A DNA stretch of 47,106 bases. Origin: Thermovirgaceae bacterium. GTDB lineage: Bacteria > Synergistota > Synergistia > Synergistales > Thermovirgaceae. The stretch lies in NCBI GenBank assembly GCA_030656095.1, contig JAUSOU010000101.1:1-47106 (forward strand), read 5' to 3'. Positions 27,070-34,693 of this stretch are shown here, piece by piece (position 1 is the stretch's first letter; each line of letters begins with the position of its first letter). The notes under the pieces were generated by a model. The model saw only the letters and a program-made list of their open reading frames with translations, searched no databases and had not been told where the DNA came from. Position numbers and translations under genes: made by a program.

Positions 27070-28305
27070 CTATGCCAAATTCTCCCATGCGCACATCTCG
27101 CGAGCTTTTGCGCAGATAGCGTTGGCCTTCTTGTCGAAGCCCGGGTCGATCTTGGCTGCTATGGCCTTTGCCATCTCGAGGGTCGAGACAGCCTTCTTCT
27201 CCCAATCCTTGTCGACTTTGTCGTCGCGCCAGATGTCGTAGGTCAGAGACTTGCTCTCGACGAGGACCTCTCCGATGGCCTTCTCGAGTTTCGCCGCGTG
27301 ATCCATCAGCCCCAGATACTCCAGCATCATTGTGGCTGCACAAAGGATGCCGCAGGGGTTGATCTTGTACTGGTGCGCGTACTTCGGGACCGAACCGTGG
27401 CTTGGTTCGAAGATAGCCGCCTCTTCGCCGATGTTTCCGCTCGGAGCGAAACCCATTCCGCCGACCAGCTGGGATGCCTCGTCGGAGAGTATGTCGCCGA
27501 ATACGTTGGACGTCACGACAACCTGATAGTCCTGCGGGTTCTTGATGAGCCACATCGCGGTGGCGTCGGCGTTCTCTTCACGTGACTCGATGTCCGGATA
27601 CTCTTTGGCTATCTCGTGGAAGCGCTCCTTCATCATTCCGTCGGTAGCCCGGATGACGTTCGCCTTGTTGCAGCAGACGACGCTCTTGAGGCCGTTGGCC
27701 TTTGCGTACTCGAAGGCTGCGCGGATGATCCTGTCGCAACCCTCTTTTGAATAGACTCGCCAGGATACCGCCACCTCTGACTTGTCCTTGAAGCGCTCCA
27801 TTCCCGGGTGAAGGTCGAACATCTCACGGGGGAGCGGGCGCCATTCTACTGCCGCGTAAAGGTCCTCTGTGTTCTCGCGGAACATCCTGATATCGATCTT
27901 CGGGTCGCCCTTCAAGGGGCACTCCAGTCCCGGCAGAAGCTTTGCGGGGCGAAAGTTGATGTAAAGGTCGAAGATCTGCCGCATCTGAAGGATGGCCGAT
28001 TTGAACCCTTTGACCCCGGCTTTGGAGGTGATGGCGGCCATCAGTGTCGCGTCGGTGCTTCTCACCTTGTCGATAGTCTCCTGGGGAACGGAGTTCCGGC
28101 GCTTGTCGCCCTCGGGGAACTCCTTGCAGGATTTCTCCCACATGCACCAGCCCATATCCGCGCGGACCCAATCGATGGGGGGGTTGAGGGCCTGCATGAC
28201 GATCAGCGCTGCTTCCATTACATCGAATCCCGAGTCGTCTCCCGGGATGTAGCTTACATTGTAGCGGGCTTTTTTCTCTTTGACCTGCATGACGTTTCTG
28301 GCCAT
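27070..28305 (-). CDS. Isocitrate/isopropylmalate dehydrogenase family protein
   Basis: YIPGDDSGFDVMEAAL, RQIFDLYINFRPAK, RENTEDLY, NVFGDILSDEASQLVGGMGFAPSGNIG. Confidence 0.9.
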   Translation of the reverse strand: MARNVMQVKEKKARYNVSYIPGDDSGFDVMEAALIVMQALNPPIDWVRADMGWCMWEKSCKEFPEGDKRRNSVPQETIDKVRSTDATLMAAITSKAGVKGFKSAILQMRQIFDLYINFRPAKLLPGLECPLKGDPKIDIRMFRENTEDLYAAVEWRPLPREMFDLHPGMERFKDKSEVAVSWRVYSKEGCDRIIRAAFEYAKANGLKSVVCCNKANVIRATDGMMKERFHEIAKEYPDIESREENADATAMWLIKNPQDYQVVVTSNVFGDILSDEASQLVGGMGFAPSGNIGEEAAIFEPSHGSVPKYAHQYKINPCGILCAATMMLEYLGLMDHAAKLEKAIGEVLVESKSLTYDIWRDDKVDKDWEKKAVSTLEMAKAIAAKIDPGFDKKANAICAKAREMCAWENLA

Positions 28306-28330
28306 GTGAATTGCCTCCTTGTTTTTAACA

Positions 28331-28361
28331 CGTAACTGGTAACTCGTGACGCGTTACTCGG
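28331..28361 (+). repeat. Heptad array, left arm
   Basis: cgtaactggtaactcgtgacgcgttactcgg. Confidence 0.88.
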
Positions 28362-28421
28362 AAAACCCAAAACCCGAAATCAGAAATCCCTGGAAGTTTT
28401 TCGATCCTGTTTTTGATCTTA

Positions 28422-28452
28422 CTGGTTACGAGTTACGCGTCACGCGTCACGG
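28422..28452 (-). repeat. Heptad array, right arm
   Basis: ctggttacgagttacgcgtcacgcgtcacgg, 3 bp from the downstream stop. Confidence 0.88.
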
Positions 28453-28455
28453 TTT

Positions 28456-28947
28456 CTACAGTCCCAGACTCTTCTTCACGTGCGGGATCAGCCCGCCGTC
28501 CTCGATCAGCCCCTTGACGAAATCCGGGTAGGGCGTGAAGGAGAAGGTTCCCTTGGAGGTCACGACCTGGCTCTTGTCGAAATCGATCGTTACTTCCTGC
28601 CCCTTCTCAAGGGCTTCCACTGCCTCGGGGCAAACGACGATAGGAAGACCTTCGTTGAGAGCGTTGCGGTAGTAGATCCTTGCGAAACCCTTTGCGATGA
28701 TCGCGCCTATCCCGCGCATTTTGATGCAGGTCACCGCCTGCTCACGGGATGAGCCGCAGCCCCAGTTCTTGCCGCCCACGATGATATCGCCGGGTTTGGC
28801 GTTTTTCGTGAAATCCTGGTCCAGATCCTCAAGGGCGTACTGCCCCATCTCTGCGGGATCGGAGACCGTGTAAGTGTATTTGCCCGGGAAGATGACGTCT
28901 GTGTTCACGTCGTTCCCGTATTTCCAGACCTTTCCGGTGATCTTCAT
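28456..28947 (-). CDS. Aconitase/IPMI-type hydro-lyase small subunit (LeuD-like) 2
   Basis: NTDVIFPGKYTYT, GGKNWGCGSSREQA, FARIYYRNALNEGLPI. Confidence 0.9.
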   Translation of the reverse strand: MKITGKVWKYGNDVNTDVIFPGKYTYTVSDPAEMGQYALEDLDQDFTKNAKPGDIIVGGKNWGCGSSREQAVTCIKMRGIGAIIAKGFARIYYRNALNEGLPIVVCPEAVEALEKGQEVTIDFDKSQVVTSKGTFSFTPYPDFVKGLIEDGGLIPHVKKSLGL

Positions 28948-28951
28948 GGTC

Positions 28952-30208
28952 TTAAAGCACCTCCCTTGGATCGGAGATCTCGCCCTTGAGAGCGGAGGCC
29001 GCGACGGTCATCGGGCTGGCAAGGTAGATATTGCTATCCTTGTTGCCCATGCGCCCCTGGAAGTTCCTGTTCGCGGTCGAGATGCATGTCTCTCCCGGAG
29101 CAAGAATTCCCTCGTGGTTGCCCATGCACGGGCCGCACCCCGGGTTGTTGATGATGCATCCCGCGTCGAGGAAGACGTCGAAGAGCCCTTCCTTCATCGC
29201 CTGGCGGTAAACGGTCCAGGAGGCGGGTATGACGATTGTCCTCACCGCGATCTCCTTGCCTTTCAGGATCGCGGCGGCCTCGCGCAGGTCCTCAATCCGG
29301 GCGTTCGTGCAGCTTCCGAGAAATGCCTGGTGGATCGGGGTGCCCTTGACCTCGCCGATGGGGGCGTAGTTGTCTACCGTGTGCGGTTTTGCGACGCACG
29401 GTTCGAGTTTGCCGAGATCGTAGTTCAGTTCCTGGGCATAAACGGCGTCGTCATCGGCCCAGATGGCTTCCCATGCGTTGGTCTTTGCGATCGGCTTGAT
29501 GAAATCCAGGACCTTCTTGTCTGGAGGGCAGACGGCGTTCTTCGCGCCCATCTCGATGCCCATGTTGCAGAGCGTCATGCGCTCGGCAAGGGACATTGCC
29601 TCGATCGCGGGACCGTGGAACTCCACCGACATGTAGTCAGCGCCGTCGGCCTTGATGTCGCCGATGACCTTGAGGATCAGATCCTTGGCAGAGACTCCCT
29701 TGCTGAACTTGCCGGTGACGGTGATCTTCATCGACTCCGGGACGCGGAACCAGATCTGCCCCGTAGCCCAGGCTCCGGCCATCTCGCTGCGGCCGATGCC
29801 TGTAGAAAAGGCTCCGAAGGCCCCGTAAGTGCAGGTGTGGCTGTCGCTTCCCACCATGATCAGTCCGGGAAGGGCGAAACCCTCCTCGCACATGATCTGG
29901 TGGCAGACTCCGCCCTTGCTGGTGACGTCGTAGAAGTGCTTGAGCCCCTGTTCCTTGACGACCTGGCGGATCTGCATGTGGTTCTCCGCATGCTTGTCGG
30001 TCGGCGCCGGGATAGCGTGGTCAAGGATGAACACCAGGTGGTCGGGTTTCCATACCTTGCTGACGCCGATCTTCTTGAAAGTCTTCCAGATGGGGGCGGC
30101 GTTGTCGTGGCTCATGCAAAAGTGCGGTTCGACGATCACGACCTGACCGGCAGATACGGATTCCCCAGCCGCCTTGCCAAGTACCTTTTCAGCGAATGTC
30201 TTGCCCAT
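28952..30208 (-). CDS. Aconitase/IPMI-type hydro-lyase large subunit (LeuC-like) 2
   Basis: VGSDSHTCTYGAFGAFSTGIG, GSCTNARIEDLR, NPGCGPCMGNHEGIL (Fe-S ligands). Confidence 0.92.
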   Translation of the reverse strand: MGKTFAEKVLGKAAGESVSAGQVVIVEPHFCMSHDNAAPIWKTFKKIGVSKVWKPDHLVFILDHAIPAPTDKHAENHMQIRQVVKEQGLKHFYDVTSKGGVCHQIMCEEGFALPGLIMVGSDSHTCTYGAFGAFSTGIGRSEMAGAWATGQIWFRVPESMKITVTGKFSKGVSAKDLILKVIGDIKADGADYMSVEFHGPAIEAMSLAERMTLCNMGIEMGAKNAVCPPDKKVLDFIKPIAKTNAWEAIWADDDAVYAQELNYDLGKLEPCVAKPHTVDNYAPIGEVKGTPIHQAFLGSCTNARIEDLREAAAILKGKEIAVRTIVIPASWTVYRQAMKEGLFDVFLDAGCIINNPGCGPCMGNHEGILAPGETCISTANRNFQGRMGNKDSNIYLASPMTVAASALKGEISDPREVL

Positions 30209-30226
30209 GCCGTTTTCTCCTCCCTC

Positions 30227-30760
30227 CTACTTTTTCTTCTCTTCGGCCTTTTCCTTGAGATATTCGATCAGGCCGCCGGCTTTCATGATGTCCTTCTCAA
30301 GGTCTGCCACCGCGTCGCCGTGGAAAGTGTTGCCGTTGGTGACATCCTTGATCTCGCCTTTGAGAAGGTTTACCTCAAGTTCGTCCCCGTCCTTGATCTT
30401 GCCGTCCTTGATCGCCTGGCTAAGCCCCTTGACGAAGAGAACGGGGTAGCCGTTGTTGATGGCGTTACGGTAGTAGATGCGTGAGAAGGATTCGGCCAGA
30501 ATCACCGGCACACCGGCGTACTTGAGGCAGTAGACAGCGTGCTCACGCGATGAGCCGCAACCGAAGTTCGTCCCTGCGACCACGAAATCGCCTTCCTTTA
30601 CCTCTTTGGCGAAGTTTTCCTTGCCGGGGAAGTACTCGAAAGAGTACTTCGGCATGTTCTTCGGGTCTGTTTCGGCCAGGTACTTGTTGTGGTAGATGAG
30701 GTCGGTATCGACGTCATCATTGAAGACCCAGGCCCTTCCGCGAAGGATTGTCTTGTCCAT
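30227..30760 (-). CDS. Aconitase/IPMI-type hydro-lyase small subunit (LeuD-like) 1
   Basis: DTDLIYHNKYLAE, GTNFGCGSSREHAVYCLK, FSRIYYRNAINNGYPV. Confidence 0.9.
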   Translation of the reverse strand: MDKTILRGRAWVFNDDVDTDLIYHNKYLAETDPKNMPKYSFEYFPGKENFAKEVKEGDFVVAGTNFGCGSSREHAVYCLKYAGVPVILAESFSRIYYRNAINNGYPVLFVKGLSQAIKDGKIKDGDELEVNLLKGEIKDVTNGNTFHGDAVADLEKDIMKAGGLIEYLKEKAEEKKK

Positions 30761-30774
30761 AAGTATTCCCCTCC

Positions 30775-32055
30775 CTATCCGAGGATATCCCTGGGATCAG
30801 TGACCTTGCCGCGAACGGCAGTGGCCATTGCGGTCATAGGGCTTGCCAGGTATGTGTGGCTGCCCTTGCCCACCTTGCCGATGAAGTTCCTGTTGGTTGT
30901 GGACATTCCCACGTCTCCGCTTGGAAGCGTTCCGAAGTGTTCCGCCGTGCAGAGAGCGCAGGTCGGGTTCGTGAAGATGATCCCGGCCTCAAGGAATTTC
31001 TGGATGTAGCCGGCCTCGGCGCACTGCTTCATGACCTCGCGTGTCGCGGGAGTTACTATGGCGCGCATTCCCGGTGCGATCTTGAAGTTGGCGGCCTTGA
31101 GAACCTCGAAGGCGGCCGAGATGTCCTCGAATCTTCCGTTTGAGCAGGATCCGATATGAACCTGGTCAACGTGTGCTCCTGCGACTTCGCGGACCTTCTT
31201 GACATTGTCCGGAGCGTCGGGGCATGAGGTCATCGGTTCGAGGTCGTCGACGTTGAAAACGAGCTCCTGGCAGTAGACGGCGTCCGGATCCGCGGAGAGC
31301 GTTTTCACGCGATCCAGCACTTCCTTGCCGGCCCTCTCGACGAGCCAGTCAAGGACTTTCCCGTTCGGCATGATGAGCCCGACCTTGCCGCTCATCTCGG
31401 TGACCATAGAGCAGAGGGTGATCCTGTCGGAGAGCGATGACCTCTCGATGGTGTCGCCGTAGAACTCCACGGACATGAAGAACATCCCGTCGGCTCCGAG
31501 CGTGCCTACTATGTGGGTCAGAAGGTCGCGCATGCAGACGCCTTTTTTGAACGAACCGTTCACAGTGACCTTCATCGTCTCGGGTACGCGGAACCAGTTG
31601 GTGCCCTCGAACCACGAGGCCACGATGTCGGTGTTCCCAACGCCTGTGGCGAAGGCCCCCACGGCGCCCAGAAGGTTCATGTGGCTGTCGGTGCCGAGGA
31701 TCACGTCGCCGGGTTTCACCAGACCGTTCTCCAGAAGAACGTGCTGTCCGATACCCCAGTTGACGTCGAAAACCTTTTTGATACCCTGCTGCTTGGCGAA
31801 CTCGCGGATGATCTTCTGGTTGACGGAGACCTTTTCGGAATGCGATGGAGCCTGCAGGTCGAAAGTGAAGGCCACCTTGTCGGGGTTCCACACCTTGCCC
31901 TTCTTGTCGGTTACCTCTTCAAACTGGAGAACGCAGTTGGCGCCTCCGAAGTCCCGGGCGGTCGAGAGGTCGATGTTGCACCATATCCTTTCACCGACCT
32001 TGATTTCCTTGCCGGATGACCGCCTCATGATCTTTTCGATCATCGTTTTGCCCAT
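30775..32055 (-). CDS. Aconitase/IPMI-type hydro-lyase large subunit (LeuC-like) 1
   Basis: LGTDSHMNLLGAVGAFATGVGNTDI, GSCSNGRFEDI, NPTCALCTAEHFG. Confidence 0.92.
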   Translation of the reverse strand: MGKTMIEKIMRRSSGKEIKVGERIWCNIDLSTARDFGGANCVLQFEEVTDKKGKVWNPDKVAFTFDLQAPSHSEKVSVNQKIIREFAKQQGIKKVFDVNWGIGQHVLLENGLVKPGDVILGTDSHMNLLGAVGAFATGVGNTDIVASWFEGTNWFRVPETMKVTVNGSFKKGVCMRDLLTHIVGTLGADGMFFMSVEFYGDTIERSSLSDRITLCSMVTEMSGKVGLIMPNGKVLDWLVERAGKEVLDRVKTLSADPDAVYCQELVFNVDDLEPMTSCPDAPDNVKKVREVAGAHVDQVHIGSCSNGRFEDISAAFEVLKAANFKIAPGMRAIVTPATREVMKQCAEAGYIQKFLEAGIIFTNPTCALCTAEHFGTLPSGDVGMSTTNRNFIGKVGKGSHTYLASPMTAMATAVRGKVTDPRDILG

Positions 32056-32087
32056 GGGTCACGCACCTCCTGTCCAGTGATTATTGG

Positions 32088-32642
32088 TTACTTCATTCCA
32101 AGGAACGACTTGATCGTCTCGAAGTTGATAAAGTCGCACTTGTTGATGACAACGGCCTCCGGGCAGCGGTATCCGCCCTCTCCCTCGCCCGCGTGAACCG
32201 CTATGCAGTGGCAGATCCGGGAGGGTATGCCGTTGCGCATCGCAAGTCCCACGCCGGAGAACGGGTGGCGAAGATCCTTGCCCATGGGAGACTTGATGTA
32301 CTTGCCGTCCTTCTTCTCGTACTCCACCAGTTTCCCCACATCATGGAGAATGGCTCCGGCGATCAGCACGTCATGGTCAAGCTGGAATCCGCCGTTGTCC
32401 TTATAGAGGGGGTTGTACTCCTCGTAGACCCTCTTTGCTATGCGCGTAACACCCCTGTTGTGGACGTTGAGAGAAGCGGGGCAGTCGGGGATAAGAAGCG
32501 TGAACGGGATCTTATCCATGTCTTCGGGCTCCCATCCGCCCGTCTTGAGTGCGTCCTCAATAGTTGCTACGACCTTCTCCTTGAGATCCTTGTCCTGGAT
32601 CCAGTCGATCTCGGGGATCATTTTCATGATCCGGTCTCTCAT
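32088..32642 (-). CDS. HD-domain phosphohydrolase family protein
   Basis: HNRGVTRIAKRV, AGAILHDVGKLVEY (HD), HPFSGVGLA. Confidence 0.85.
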   Translation of the reverse strand: MRDRIMKMIPEIDWIQDKDLKEKVVATIEDALKTGGWEPEDMDKIPFTLLIPDCPASLNVHNRGVTRIAKRVYEEYNPLYKDNGGFQLDHDVLIAGAILHDVGKLVEYEKKDGKYIKSPMGKDLRHPFSGVGLAMRNGIPSRICHCIAVHAGEGEGGYRCPEAVVINKCDFINFETIKSFLGMK

Positions 32643-32691
32643 TTGAACATCCCTCCAAAAAAGTTTTTGAAGCCTTGCCGCTCTATGGTTG

Positions 32692-33390
32692 TTACTTGAC
32701 CTCGAGGGCCAGTGCTTCCTGCAGTGTCTTGTAAACCCGTTCGATGTGCCCGGCCGACAGCGATCTGGCCCTTGCTACGTCGTGGTCTATGATCGCGTCG
32801 TAGATGGCCCGGTGTTCGTTCAGAAAAGCCTCCTTGTCTGCAAGGAGGGAGTAGATCCTGTCATGGGTGGCCATGATAAGGTTGAACGTCATCTTCACAA
32901 TGTTGATGAACACGAAGTTGTGGGTTGCTTCCGCAAGAACCAGATGGAAGTCGAAATCGACCTGCGAACGCCGCTCGATAATATCCAGGCTTTTCTCAGT
33001 GCGCGATAGGACCTTGCGCAGTTTCATGAGGTCTGCCGGCATAGCGTGCATCGCCGCAGTCGCCGCTATCGCGGGATCGAGGATCCGGCGGGCCTCCATA
33101 AGCTCAAGCACTGCCTCGTCCTCGAGCGGCATATTTCTTGAGTCTGCGGTGTCACCGCGCGGCTTTCTGACGAACCGTCCCTTTCCCGGAACACTGTCGA
33201 TGAGCCCCAGAAGCTCGAGGACCCTGAAGGCTTCCCTCAAAGAACTTCTGCTCACACCCATATCACCCATCAGCTGGCGCTCTGGGGGGAGCGGATCTCC
33301 CGGCTGGAGTTCGCCGGAGGCAATGGATTCCTTCAGCTGGTCGACAACCTGTTCGTATATCCTTGTATGACGCAGTTTCTTGTCGGTCAT
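32692..33390 (-). CDS. FadR-type GntR-family transcriptional regulator
   Basis: IYEQVVDQLKESIASGELQPGDPLPPERQLMGDMGVSRSSLREAFRVLELLGLI + FCD domain. Confidence 0.92.
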   Translation of the reverse strand: MTDKKLRHTRIYEQVVDQLKESIASGELQPGDPLPPERQLMGDMGVSRSSLREAFRVLELLGLIDSVPGKGRFVRKPRGDTADSRNMPLEDEAVLELMEARRILDPAIAATAAMHAMPADLMKLRKVLSRTEKSLDIIERRSQVDFDFHLVLAEATHNFVFINIVKMTFNLIMATHDRIYSLLADKEAFLNEHRAIYDAIIDHDVARARSLSAGHIERVYKTLQEALALEVK

Positions 33391-33701
33391 CTCTTCCCTC
33401 CTCGGCGGACCACCCAGTACACTTTATATACCTAGCATACCGTTTGTGCAAGAGTTATCAAGAAGACTAAATGTTCAGACTTTTTCGCGATTGGATGGCT
33501 TGTTTTCATAACAGTTCCGCAGGATCCTCTTCTGGACGCCGTCAAAAGCCCCGTATTGCTTGCTGCTGCAGGGTGCCATTTGCCGTTCACCATTCACCCG
33601 GTTTTTTTAAGTATTTTCCCCATCGACCTTCCCTGCCTCCAGCGGTTAAAATAACTCTCAGGGCCCCCTTCCGGGTTGCCCCCAACCATCCAAACGAAAG
33701 G

Positions 33702-34688
33702 ATGATGATCTTGAAAAAGACATCTCTGCTTGTCCTTGCTCTCCTGATCTGTTTTGCATCCGTTGCTGCAGGAGCGGAAACGGAACTCTCCAAGGACGCG
33801 CTTTTTGTTGATGCGGCCTGGTTAAAGGCCAACATCCCGAATGTCACTGTCATCGACGCCCGTCCGGCCGCTATGTACAACAAGGGACACATACCCGGAG
33901 CAGTCCAAGCGGAATGGACCTACTTCGCCAACATGAAAGGCCAGCCGGGAAGTCCCGGATGGGGAGATCTGTTCTCCAGGGAGACGCTGGCCAAAAAGAT
34001 AGGGGCCCTGGGCATCAGCGGCAAGAAGTCCGTAGTCGTATATGGAGATTGCGGTGGATGGGGTTCCGAGGGTTGGGCAGTATGGATACTTCGCCTTTCC
34101 GGCGTCGCAAACGCGAAAAAACTGGATGGCGGGTATAACGCCTGGGTGGCCGCGGGCGGCAAAGTCTCCACGGCCGCCGCAAAGGCCAAGGCTGTTGCTT
34201 TCTCCATCCCGGCCTTTCAGGGAGGGCTCAATGTAACGACCCCATGGCTGGTTTCAAAGCTGGGTGAGGTCGCCATCATCGATGCGCGCACCCCCTTTGA
34301 ATATGAAGGCGGCAGACTCTTTCAGGAGCGGCGGGGAGGTCATATCCCCGGAGCCATCAACATCCCCTTCGACGTAGTCTTCAAGGATGATATGAATGTC
34401 CGGGAGGTAGAAGATCTCCAGGCCATCTTCACCATGCACGGCCTTGATCCAGAGCAGGAGATAGTCGTCTACGACACAGCGGGAGTAAGGTCCGCGTATT
34501 TGGTCATGGTCCTGAGGATGGCCGGATACGAAAAAGCGCGCAATTACGACTCATCCTTCCAGGAGTGGGCCGGGAATATGGAACTGGAGGTAGTCCAGGG
34601 GAAAGAACCGGGCGGCCCCTGCAAGGAAGAACTCGCGACCGAGGATCCCCAGCCTCCGGTCGAACCTGCGCCTCAGCAGACTATATAG
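33702..34688 (+). CDS. Exported tandem-rhodanese sulfurtransferase family protein
   Basis: Signal peptide (MMILKKTSLLVLALLICFASVAAGA); two rhodanese domains (VIDARPAAMYNKGHIPGAV, IIDARTPFEYEGG...GHIPGAINIPF). Confidence 0.9.
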   Translation: MMILKKTSLLVLALLICFASVAAGAETELSKDALFVDAAWLKANIPNVTVIDARPAAMYNKGHIPGAVQAEWTYFANMKGQPGSPGWGDLFSRETLAKKIGALGISGKKSVVVYGDCGGWGSEGWAVWILRLSGVANAKKLDGGYNAWVAAGGKVSTAAAKAKAVAFSIPAFQGGLNVTTPWLVSKLGEVAIIDARTPFEYEGGRLFQERRGGHIPGAINIPFDVVFKDDMNVREVEDLQAIFTMHGLDPEQEIVVYDTAGVRSAYLVMVLRMAGYEKARNYDSSFQEWAGNMELEVVQGKEPGGPCKEELATEDPQPPVEPAPQQTI

Positions 34689-34693
34689 CCGCG

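Noticed and set aside
28874-30484. 536-aa plus-strand ORF opposite LeuC2/LeuD1
   Set aside because: Composition-driven antisense ORF; the minus-strand reading has full aconitase-family motifs.
34565-34693. N-terminal extension of the TGS/kinase ORF
   Set aside because: Overlaps the rhodanese gene out of frame; the ATG at 34694 follows the rhodanese stop.
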